A program made the translations under genes and the position numbers. A model generated the notes under the pieces. It was not told the origin of the DNA, did not search any database, and worked only from the letters and a program-made list of their open reading frames with translations. Source: Pseudomonadota bacterium (GTDB lineage: Bacteria > Pseudomonadota > Alphaproteobacteria > CACIAM-22H2). From it: a DNA stretch of 12,178 nt. Shown piece after piece: positions 5,800 to 12,178 of the stretch. Each line of letters begins with the position of its first letter. The first letter of the stretch is position 1. Where the stretch lies: assembly GCA_020161965.1 (NCBI GenBank), contig JAIUNH010000063.1, positions 1 to 12,178 of the forward strand. The letters run 5' to 3'.

Positions 5800-6893
5800 T
5801 GGCCGATGCCGCCCCGCCCCGCCGCGTGACGTTGCGCGACATCGCGCAAGCCGCCGGCACGACCACGATGACGGTCTCGAACGTTCTCAACGGGCGTTCG
5901 GATCAGGTCGGGACGGATACGGCGCGGCGGGTTATGGCGGCGCGCGATCGCTTGGGCTATCGCCCGCTGGCGGCGGCGCGCCAGTTGCGCGCGGCGCGGC
6001 GCATGGCGGTCGGCGTCGTCATCGTCGACCCTTCGCCCTATTACCTCTCCGACCTATTCACGGCGGCGTTGCTCGCGGGCCTCAACGAAGGTCTCGGCAA
6101 GCATAATTACAGCCTGATCCTGCATGGCAGCCCGGCGAACGATCTCGCTTCCGTGCCGATGTTGCGCAGCATCGAAAGCGACGGGATTTGCGTCATCACC
6201 TCGGGCCCCGCGCGCGAGCGCAAGCGCATCGTCGAACGTATGGCCGATCTGGGCCAACCGATCGTCGTGATCCAAGACATGGCGCCGCCCGACGCGGAGG
6301 ATTGCTGCTCGATCCTGCTCGACGACGAGGCGGGCGCCGAAGCGGTCGGCGAGCATCTCGCTCTTTCCGATCCCAAGCGCATCGTGATGCTGGTGCCCGA
6401 AGTGGAATGGCCGGCGATGGCGCGACGCGAGACCGCGTTGCGCCGGGCGCTTGCGCGCAAGAAGGCCGGCATCGAGCTCGTCGTGCTACGCTGCCCTGAT
6501 GAAGGTTTCGAGGCGACGCAAGCCACCCTCGCCCGCCATATCGATGCGGCGGGGTTGCCCGACGCGGTCGCCGGCGGCAATGACCGCATGGCGCTCGCGG
6601 CGTTGCAGTTGTTCGCCGCGCGCGGGATCGACGTGCCGGGCCGTGTGCGCGTCACCGGCTTCAACGGGTTCGAGAACCATTTCTACGCCCGCCCCGCGCT
6701 GACCACGGTGTCCGTGCCCGCCTTCCGTTTGGGCGAGGATGCCGCGACCGCGCTGGTCGAGCGTTTGAAAACCGGGCGCTTCGCCTGGCGCAAGAAAATC
6801 CTGCCGGTGGAGTTCGCACCGGCCGCTTCGTCCGACATCACGCCGACAAAACAAAACCGCAAGCCAACCTCCAAACAGGGAGTCGTGAAATGA
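5799..6893 (+). CDS. LacI/GalR-family transcriptional regulator
   Basis: The 364-residue protein has an N-terminal helix-turn-helix (about 10-32; VTLRDIAQAAG then TTMTVSNVLNG), the hinge-helix stretch LGYRPLAAARQLR (52-64), and a periplasmic-binding-protein-like sensor domain (about 69-340) containing GGNDRMALAAL (259-269), a classic LacI-family segment. It should bind DNA as a dimer and respond to a sugar, sugar acid or pathway intermediate. The chosen start is the ATG in TGATG, one base into the previous stop codon; a TTG immediately before it (5796) would add one residue and is less likely. GGGAA at 5786-5790 serves as ribosome binding site. The gene sits between the enzymes and the transporter rather than divergently, so it would be co-transcribed and self-controlled through the site at 410-423. 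The last 20 or so residues (from about 345) are lysine-, threonine- and asparagine-rich and look unlike the domain. Confidence 0.93.
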   Translation: MADAAPPRRVTLRDIAQAAGTTTMTVSNVLNGRSDQVGTDTARRVMAARDRLGYRPLAAARQLRAARRMAVGVVIVDPSPYYLSDLFTAALLAGLNEGLGKHNYSLILHGSPANDLASVPMLRSIESDGICVITSGPARERKRIVERMADLGQPIVVIQDMAPPDAEDCCSILLDDEAGAEAVGEHLALSDPKRIVMLVPEVEWPAMARRETALRRALARKKAGIELVVLRCPDEGFEATQATLARHIDAAGLPDAVAGGNDRMALAALQLFAARGIDVPGRVRVTGFNGFENHFYARPALTTVSVPAFRLGEDAATALVERLKTGRFAWRKKILPVEFAPAASSDITPTKQNRKPTSKQGVVK

Positions 6894-8464
6894 AACTTCG
6901 CCAAACCATGCTCGCCGCGACGGCATTGACCGCCGTGGCCCTCGCCGCGACGCCGTCGCAAGCGCAAGGCTTCCAATGCCCGCGCACCGGCGGCGATCTG
7001 ATCTTCGCGCTGGAAAGCCAAGTGCCGGGTCTCGACCAGCACGCCTCGAACTCCTCGGCGACGCGCAACGCCGCCATGAATATCTTCGAGACGCTCGTCA
7101 CGCGCGACGAGAGCATGAACCCGATCCTGGAATTGGCCGAAACGCTGGAAACCAGCGCCGACGGCCTGACCTACACGTTCCGTTTGCGCCAAGGCATCAA
7201 GTTCCATAACGGCAAGACGATGAGCTCGGCCGACGTCGCGGCGTCGTACGACCGCTACAAGCGCCTGGGCATCGACCGTTCGATCCTCGATCCGGTCGAA
7301 TCCTGGTCGACCCCGGACGCGAACACGTTCGTGATGAAGCTCAAGGAACGTCAGCCGCTGTTCCTGGAAGCGCTGTCGTCCTTCACCGTGCCGATCGTCA
7401 TCATCCCGTCGGAGAACGCCGGCGCCGCCGCCGGTCAGTTGCCGACGGTCGGTACGGGCCCGTTCCGCCTGGACGAGTTCCGCGCCGACAGCCATGTGCG
7501 CCTGCGCCGCTTCGACGATTACCGCCCCGACACGCGCCACGCGACGATGTCGGGCTTCGGCGGCGGCAAGCGCGCCTGCGTCGATACCGTCACGTTGCGC
7601 ATGATGACCGAACCGGCGGCACGCACCGCCGCCCTTGAGGTCAACGAAATCCACGGCGTCGAGGACGTGCCCGCCGCGTCGCAGAAGCGCCTAGCCGACA
7701 ACCGCGCGATCAAGCTCGCGCGCCTGGAAACGTTCTGGATGAACGTGACCTATCCGAACTGGTCGGCCCCGCCGACCGACAATCCCAAGGTTCGCCAAGC
7801 GATCCTCGCCGCGATGAATTTCGACGAGATCATGGAGGCGGCGACCGAGGGCCAGTACAAGCTCAACACCGGCTTCCAATATCCGGGCATGCAGTACTTC
7901 ACCGAAGCGGGTAAGGAACTGCTGAATCAGAAGAACCCGGCCAAGGCACGTCAGCTTCTGCAGGAAGCAGGCTACAAGGGCGAAAAGGTCGTGCTGCTGA
8001 CCAATCGCCAATTCCCGGTCATGTACAACACCTCGCTCGTGATGGCCGAACAGCTAAAGGCCGCCGGCATCAACGCCGAGCTCGAAGTGCTCGACTGGCC
8101 GGCCGCGTTGCAGAAGAGCCAGCGCGAAACCCAAGGCTGGAACTTCTTCTACACCGGCTGGATCACGGTGATTGCGCTCGGCGGGCCGCAGACCTTGCGT
8201 CAGATGGCCGAGCCGAACCCGGTCTACAAGCCGAAAGATAACAAGGTCGACCCGGCCTATATGACCGCGTTCAATGAGGTCAACACCTCGCCCGAGCTCG
8301 CCCAGCGCCAAGCCGCCTTCGCGCGCGCGCAACGCATCGCGCTCGATCAGGTGATGGCCGTGCCCTTCGGCGTGGCGCCGAAGACCCAGGCCGTGCGCGC
8401 CAATGTCGAGAACTACGTGCCCTACTTCAACACGCGGTTCTCGAACGTTTGGATCCGTCCGTAA
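6890..8464 (+). CDS. ABC transporter substrate-binding protein, family 5 (Dpp/Opp type)
   Basis: This 524-residue extracytoplasmic protein starts with a Sec signal peptide: MKLR, a hydrophobic core (about 7-20), and a likely cleavage after SQA (A25). Without a lipobox cysteine it should be a free periplasmic protein. Family-5 landmarks include TYTFRLRQGIKFHNG (94-108) with SADVAAS (113-119), the GTGPF turn (188-192) and VRQAILAAMNFDEIM (301-315). The binding protein captures the solute and delivers it to the permeases encoded next. Family 5 transports peptides but also opines, oligosaccharides, nickel and plant compounds, and the pocket specificity cannot be read here; the neighbouring enzymes point to a sugar-acid-containing ligand. 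The mature chain has only two cysteines, C30 and C230. The start overlaps the regulator stop by four bases, with GGGAG at 6878-6882. Confidence 0.95.
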   Translation: MKLRQTMLAATALTAVALAATPSQAQGFQCPRTGGDLIFALESQVPGLDQHASNSSATRNAAMNIFETLVTRDESMNPILELAETLETSADGLTYTFRLRQGIKFHNGKTMSSADVAASYDRYKRLGIDRSILDPVESWSTPDANTFVMKLKERQPLFLEALSSFTVPIVIIPSENAGAAAGQLPTVGTGPFRLDEFRADSHVRLRRFDDYRPDTRHATMSGFGGGKRACVDTVTLRMMTEPAARTAALEVNEIHGVEDVPAASQKRLADNRAIKLARLETFWMNVTYPNWSAPPTDNPKVRQAILAAMNFDEIMEAATEGQYKLNTGFQYPGMQYFTEAGKELLNQKNPAKARQLLQEAGYKGEKVVLLTNRQFPVMYNTSLVMAEQLKAAGINAELEVLDWPAALQKSQRETQGWNFFYTGWITVIALGGPQTLRQMAEPNPVYKPKDNKVDPAYMTAFNEVNTSPELAQRQAAFARAQRIALDQVMAVPFGVAPKTQAVRANVENYVPYFNTRFSNVWIRP

Positions 8465-8472
8465 CGGAAAAA

Positions 8473-8503
8473 GCGGGACCGGCTTTCCATCGGCCGGTCC
8501 CGC
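8473..8503. terminator. Perfect 11-bp GC hairpin after the binding-protein gene (attenuator or mRNA stabiliser)
   Basis: The arms GCGGGACCGGC (8473-8483) and GCCGGTCCCGC (8493-8503) pair perfectly around a nine-base loop, starting eight bases after the stop of the binding-protein gene. On the plus strand the stem is followed by CCTTACGC, not a T-run, so full intrinsic termination is unlikely. A run of five A's precedes it (8468-8472), which would make a proper T-tract only for a minus-strand transcript. Hairpins at this spot commonly protect the 3' end of the binding-protein mRNA and reduce read-through, giving more binding protein than permease. That role is inferred. Confidence 0.7.
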
Positions 8504-8518
8504 CCTTACGCTTCGCAC

Positions 8519-9472
8519 ATGCTCGCTTTCGCCATCAAACGTCTGCTGCACACGATCCCCATTCTGGCGATCGTCAGCCTGATCGCGTTCGGGATGATCA
8601 AGCTCGTCCCCGGCGATCCGGCCGTGGTCATGGGCGGCACCAACGCGACGGCGGCGGAGATCGACCAAATCCGCCGCAATCTCGGGCTCGATCAACCGTT
8701 CCATGTCCAGCTCGGCGCGTTCTATTGGAATCTGCTGCACGGGGATCTCGGCAATTCCCTACTGCTCAACGTGCCCGTCACCAGCGCCATCATCGAACGC
8801 CTGCCCGCCACGCTGTGGCTGTCGGCTTATGCGATGCTGCTTACGCTGATCTTCGGCCTCGCGACCGGGATCATCGCGGCCTTGCGGCACAATACCTGGG
8901 TCGATCAAGCCGCGACGACGCTTGCCCTGATCGGCGTATCGCTGCCGAATTTCTGGCTCGGCCTTGTGATGATCGTCGTGTTCTCCGTCCATCTCGGCTG
9001 GTTGCCGACCAGCGGCTTCGTCGATCCGGCCGAGAGCATCGTCGGTTTCCTGCGCACCGCGACGATGCCGGCGGCGGCCCTCGCCATGCTCCAGATCGGC
9101 CTGCTTGCGCGCATCACGCGTTCGGCGATGCTGGAAGTGCTGCGCCAGGATTACGTGCGCACCGCCCGCGCCAAGGGTCTGCCCGAATGGGTCGTGGTGA
9201 TGAAACATGCACTCGCCAACGCGATGATCCCAATCGTCACCGTCGTCGGCTTGATCTTTTCGGTGCTGATCTCCGGCTCGATCGTGATCGAGACGATTTT
9301 CACCATCCCCGGCATGGGGGCGTTGCTGGGCAACGCCATTTTGCGCCGCGACTATCCGATGATCCAAGGCGGGTTGTTGTTCGTCGCGGCCGCATTGATG
9401 CTGCTCAATCTGCTGGCCGATATGCTCTACGCCTATTTCGATCCGCGCGTGCAGGTGGATCGCGATGGCTGA
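8519..9472 (+). CDS. ABC transporter permease, DppB/OppB type
   Basis: The 317-residue inner-membrane protein has the usual DppB layout: a first membrane helix (about 9-31) ending in LVPGDPA, a periplasmic region, then further helices near 100-121, 132-158, 183-197, 233-258 and 283-305. The EAA loop that contacts the ATPase is visible at about 211-240 (DYVRTARAKGLPEW then HALANAMIP). It forms the translocation channel with the next permease. The ATG at 8519 fits the family N-terminus, but no Shine-Dalgarno sequence precedes it, and the hairpin ends only 15 bases upstream, so its translation is probably weaker than that of the binding protein. The 3' end overlaps the next gene by eight bases. 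Confidence 0.95.
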   Translation: MLAFAIKRLLHTIPILAIVSLIAFGMIKLVPGDPAVVMGGTNATAAEIDQIRRNLGLDQPFHVQLGAFYWNLLHGDLGNSLLLNVPVTSAIIERLPATLWLSAYAMLLTLIFGLATGIIAALRHNTWVDQAATTLALIGVSLPNFWLGLVMIVVFSVHLGWLPTSGFVDPAESIVGFLRTATMPAAALAMLQIGLLARITRSAMLEVLRQDYVRTARAKGLPEWVVVMKHALANAMIPIVTVVGLIFSVLISGSIVIETIFTIPGMGALLGNAILRRDYPMIQGGLLFVAAALMLLNLLADMLYAYFDPRVQVDRDG

Positions 9473-10337
9473 TCTCGCCTTGACGCTGTTCCCCGCCAAT
9501 GCGCGCCGGACGGGCCGCAAGCTGCTGCGCAACCGCGCGTTCGTCGCGGGTGCGTTCCTGGTCACATTGGTGTTCCTCGCCATCTTCTTGGCACCGTTGC
9601 TGGCGCAATACGAACCGAACCGGATGCAGATTCGGATGCGCTTCCGCGAGCCGTCGGCCGAGTTCTGGTTCGGCACCGACAATTTGGGCCGCGATATGTT
9701 CGCGCGCGTCCTTTACGGCGGCCGCCTGTCGATCGAAATCGGCTTCTGGGTCGTGATGCTCAACGCCGTGTTCGGCGTCGCGATGGGCGCGCTGGCCGGC
9801 TATTTCCGGGCCCTCGACAATCCGTTGATGCGCTTGTCGGACGCGCTGATGGCCTTCCCGTCGGTGCTGCTCGCCATCGGCATCGCAGCGATCCTGGGTC
9901 CCTCGACCAGCACGGCGGTGATCGCGCTCGCGGTCGTCTATATCCCGCGCACCGCGCGCATCTTGCGTGCCAGCGTGCTGGTCGTACGCGAGCTCGACTA
10001 TGTTCACGCCTCGCGCGCGGCGGGCGCCGGCGACTGGCATATCCTCACGCGCCATATCCTGCCCAATTGCATGGCGCCGCTGCTGGTGCAGCTCAGCTTC
10101 GTCTTCGCCTATGCCGTGCTGTCGGAAGCGGTGTTGAGCTTCCTCGGCCTCGGCGCGCCGCCGACCGTGCCGAGCTGGGGCATTCTGATTTCCGAAGGCC
10201 GGTCCTATATCCGCGAGGCGTGGTGGCTGACGGTCGTGCCCGGCCTCGCCATCGCGATCACGGTGCTGGGCCTCAATCTGCTGGGCGACGGTTTGCGCGA
10301 CGTGCTCGACCCGCGCATGAAGATCCAACAGGAGTAG
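9465..10337 (+). CDS. ABC transporter permease, DppC/OppC type
   Basis: This 290-residue membrane protein has a DppC-type N-terminal cytoplasmic tail and first helix (about 26-48), then FWFGTDNLGRDMFARVLYG (67-85), the signature segment preceding the transmembrane core. Further helices lie near 92-114, 128-145, 149-163, 205-229 and 255-275. The EAA loop reads YVHASRAAGAGDW...HILPN (179-201). The family C-terminus is present (LGDGLRDVLDPRMK, 273-286). It pairs with the preceding permease to form the channel. The ATG at 9465 is supported by AGGTGG at 9453-9458 inside the previous gene and by an eight-base overlap, which suggests coupled translation. Confidence 0.95.
   Translation: MADLALTLFPANARRTGRKLLRNRAFVAGAFLVTLVFLAIFLAPLLAQYEPNRMQIRMRFREPSAEFWFGTDNLGRDMFARVLYGGRLSIEIGFWVVMLNAVFGVAMGALAGYFRALDNPLMRLSDALMAFPSVLLAIGIAAILGPSTSTAVIALAVVYIPRTARILRASVLVVRELDYVHASRAAGAGDWHILTRHILPNCMAPLLVQLSFVFAYAVLSEAVLSFLGLGAPPTVPSWGILISEGRSYIREAWWLTVVPGLAIAITVLGLNLLGDGLRDVLDPRMKIQQE
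10330..10334 (+). promoter_or_regulatory. Ribosome binding site supporting the GTG start at 10340
   Basis: AGGAG ends five bases before the GTG at 10340-10342, straddling the end of the previous permease gene. The frame is open for about 90 codons upstream, but that part overlaps the permease coding sequence and reads as arginine-rich noise, whereas the protein begun at the GTG (VSDALLSVRNLTTAF) opens like other DppD ATPases. Confidence 0.75.
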
Positions 10338-10339
10338 CC

Positions 10340-11332
10340 GTGAGCGACGCGTTGCTCAGCGTTCGGAATTTGACCACGGCCTTCGCGACCGAAAGCGGAC
10401 GCACGATCGCGGTCGACGATGTCAGCTTCGACGTGCGTGCGGGCGAAGCCGTCGGCCTGATCGGCGAAAGCGGTTCGGGCAAAAGCGTGGCCGCCCTCTC
10501 GATCTTGGGCCTGCTACCGACACCGCCCGCACGCGTGCTGGCGGGCAGCGCCGTGTTCGAAGGCCGCGACCTTCTGCAAATGCCCGCGAAGGAACTTCGC
10601 CGAATCAGGGGCAAGCGCATCGGCATGATCTTCCAGGAGCCGATGACGAGCCTTAACCCCGTTTTCCCGATCGGCGAGCAGATCGCCGAAAGCTTGCGTT
10701 TGCACGAGCGTATCGGCAACGAAGCCGCGCGCAAACGCGCGATCGCCCTGCTCGACCGCGTGGGCATTCCGTCGGCATCGCGCCGTCTCGACGATTATCC
10801 GCACCAGCTTTCCGGCGGTATGCGCCAGCGCGTGATGATCGCCATTGCGCTGGCCTGTGATCCCAAGCTGCTGATCGCCGACGAGCCGACCACGGCGCTG
10901 GACGTGACCGTGCAAGCGCAGCTCCTCGACCTGCTCAACGATCTGCGGCGCGAGACCGGCATGGCGATGCTGCTGATCACCCACAACATGGGCGTGATCG
11001 CCGAATTCGCCGACCGCGTGGTCGTGATGTATTCGGGCCGTGTGGCGGAGGAAGCGCCGATCGAAACCTTGTTCGATGCGCCGCGCCATCCCTATACGCA
11101 AGGTTTGCTGGGTGCCACACCCACCCTCGCGCAGACGGAGGCGCGCTTGCGCACCATTCCGGGTTCGCTGCCCGATCCGGCCGCTCCGCCGCCCGGCTGC
11201 CGTTTCGCGCCCCGTTGCAGCTTCGCCGATGCGGAATGCTCGGCCGCACGGCCCGCCGAGATTTCTCTCGCCGTCGGCCATCGCGCCGCGTGCCGGCGCA
11301 CCGACGCGACCAAGAATTGGCAAGCCGCATGA
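10340..11332 (+). CDS. ABC transporter ATP-binding protein, DppD/OppD type
   Basis: This 330-residue ATPase starts with GTG two bases after the previous stop. All nucleotide-binding motifs are intact: Walker A GESGSGKS (42-49), Q-loop Q99 (FQEPMTSLNP), signature LSGGMRQ (157-163), Walker B LLIADEP (177-183) and the switch H215 (ITHNMG). The C-terminal oligopeptide-type extension HPYTQGLLGATP (250-261) leads into a cysteine motif (C287, C293, C300, C318) of the sort that binds an iron-sulfur cluster in some DppD proteins. It works on the cytoplasmic face as a heterodimer with the ATPase encoded next. The 3' end overlaps that gene by four bases (ATGA). Confidence 0.95.
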   Translation: MSDALLSVRNLTTAFATESGRTIAVDDVSFDVRAGEAVGLIGESGSGKSVAALSILGLLPTPPARVLAGSAVFEGRDLLQMPAKELRRIRGKRIGMIFQEPMTSLNPVFPIGEQIAESLRLHERIGNEAARKRAIALLDRVGIPSASRRLDDYPHQLSGGMRQRVMIAIALACDPKLLIADEPTTALDVTVQAQLLDLLNDLRRETGMAMLLITHNMGVIAEFADRVVVMYSGRVAEEAPIETLFDAPRHPYTQGLLGATPTLAQTEARLRTIPGSLPDPAAPPPGCRFAPRCSFADAECSAARPAEISLAVGHRAACRRTDATKNWQAA

Positions 11333-12178
11333 CGACGACGCCCCTTTTGCGCGTACGCGACCTCACCAAGCATTTCCCGGTGAAGGGCGGTGCCTTGTTC
11401 GCGCGCGAAACCGGCCGCGTGCGCGCGGTCGACGGCGTGTCGTTCGATCTGCATGCGGGCGAGGCGTTGGGCCTGGTCGGCGAAAGCGGCTGTGGCAAAT
11501 CGACGACCGGACGTTTGACGTTGCGCTTGGCAGAGCCCACGTCGGGCAAGGTCGAATTCGAAGGCCAAGACGTGCTGTCGCTGGGCAAGGCCGAATTGCG
11601 CCAGCTGCGCCGGTCGATGCAGATCGTTTTCCAGGATCCGCAAGCCTCGCTCGATCCGCGCATGACGGTCGAAGCGATCGTGACCGAACCGCTGACCGTG
11701 CAGACCGGCTTGGCCGGCGAAGCGCGTGCCAAGAAGGCGCGCGAATTGCTCGAACTCGTCGGCCTGCCGCCCGCGCATATCTCGCGCTACCCGCACGAAT
11801 TCTCGGGCGGACAGCGCCAACGTATCGGCATCGCCCGCGCGCTGGCGCCGGGCCCGAAGCTGATCGTCTGCGACGAGCCCGTCTCGGCGCTCGACGTCTC
11901 GATCCAGGCGCAGATCATCAATCTGCTGAGCGATCTGCAAAAGGAACTCGGCCTCGCCTATCTGTTCATCGCGCATGATCTCGCGGTGGTGCGGCATCTG
12001 TGCCAGCGCGTCGCGGTCATGTATCTGGGCCGCATCGTCGAGATCGGCGCGGTCGCCGATCTGTTCGCCAAGCCGCAGCACCCTTATACGCGCATGCTGC
12101 TGGCGTCCGTACCCGCGGCACATCCGCGCTTGCGCCGCCCGCAAACGATCCAGCGCGACGCCGTGCCCTCGGCGTTGA
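11329..12178 (+). CDS. ABC transporter ATP-binding protein, DppF/OppF type (3' end outside window)
   Basis: From the ATG at 11329, which overlaps the preceding stop (ATGA), the frame is open through the last base: 283 complete codons and no stop. The TGA in the final bases is in another frame. Motifs are Walker A GESGCGKS (51-58), Q-loop Q102 (FQDPQASLDP), signature FSGGQRQR (158-165), Walker B LIVCDEP (178-184) and H216 (FIAHDLAVV). The C-terminal HPYTRMLLASVP (251-262) and a closing DAVPSAL (277-283) are where DppF proteins begin their cysteine-containing tail, so perhaps 40-50 residues are missing. The N-terminal KHFPVKGG (14-21) insertion before the first strand pair is typical of DppF rather than DppD. 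It is the second ATPase of the importer. Confidence 0.95.
   Translation, partial: MTTTPLLRVRDLTKHFPVKGGALFARETGRVRAVDGVSFDLHAGEALGLVGESGCGKSTTGRLTLRLAEPTSGKVEFEGQDVLSLGKAELRQLRRSMQIVFQDPQASLDPRMTVEAIVTEPLTVQTGLAGEARAKKARELLELVGLPPAHISRYPHEFSGGQRQRIGIARALAPGPKLIVCDEPVSALDVSIQAQIINLLSDLQKELGLAYLFIAHDLAVVRHLCQRVAVMYLGRIVEIGAVADLFAKPQHPYTRMLLASVPAAHPRLRRPQTIQRDAVPSAL

Noticed and set aside
8473..8503. Operon end: treating the hairpin as a full rho-independent terminator for the plus strand
   Set aside because: No T-run follows the stem and no convincing promoter is visible before the permease gene, which is needed with the binding protein; partial attenuation or mRNA protection fits better.
11975..12178. 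A 67-codon plus-strand frame ending in TGA at the window edge
   Set aside because: It overlaps the DppF-type ATPase in another frame and has no domain; the ATPase frame itself is open to the last base.

Overview
The window is GC-rich DNA with codon use typical of an alphaproteobacterium, probably a Rhodospirillales-like soil or plant-associated organism. That placement rests on base composition and gene style only. Nearly all of it is on the plus strand and tightly packed. It reads as one long catabolic and transport operon, preceded by the end of an unrelated or loosely related gene.

Layout. Positions 1-342 hold the C-terminal part of an alpha/beta hydrolase. A 115-base gap (343-457) follows, the only real intergenic region before the operon. 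It contains a perfect TTGACA hexamer (403-408) and, just after it, a 14-base imperfect palindrome with a central CG (410-423), the kind of site a LacI-family protein binds. The enzyme block comes next: an enolase-superfamily acid-sugar dehydratase (458-1678), a PhyH-type Fe(II)/2-oxoglutarate dioxygenase (1675-2538), an RraA/HMG-aldolase-fold protein (2538-3194), an amidohydrolase-2 family protein (3205-4065) and an IlvD/Edd-family dehydratase (4072-5799). A LacI-family regulator (5799-6893) follows. The last block is a family-5 (Dpp/Opp-type) ABC importer: binding protein (6890-8464), two permeases (8519-9472 and 9465-10337) and two ATPases (10340-11332 and 11329 to the window end, where the gene is cut off). 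Start and stop codons overlap or nearly touch at every junction except one. That exception is a 54-base gap after the binding-protein gene, filled by a perfect 11-bp hairpin.

How the genes may work together. The importer would bring in a solute. The family-5 class carries peptides but also opines, oligosaccharides and glycosides. The enzymes suggest non-phosphorylative breakdown of a sugar acid or related polyhydroxy acid: possible ring or ester opening by the amidohydrolase, beta-elimination of water by one or both dehydratases, and retro-aldol cleavage to pyruvate (or a related oxo acid) plus an aldehyde by the RraA-fold enzyme. The dioxygenase is the unexpected member and hints at a substrate that must first be oxidatively trimmed or hydroxylated. 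The LacI protein presumably senses the substrate or an intermediate and acts on the palindrome upstream. Each protein family is recognisable, but the combination matches no textbook pathway I can name, so the substrate is unknown.

I see no tRNA, rRNA, CRISPR array, insertion sequence or other mobile element. No stretch longer than 115 bases lacks a gene.
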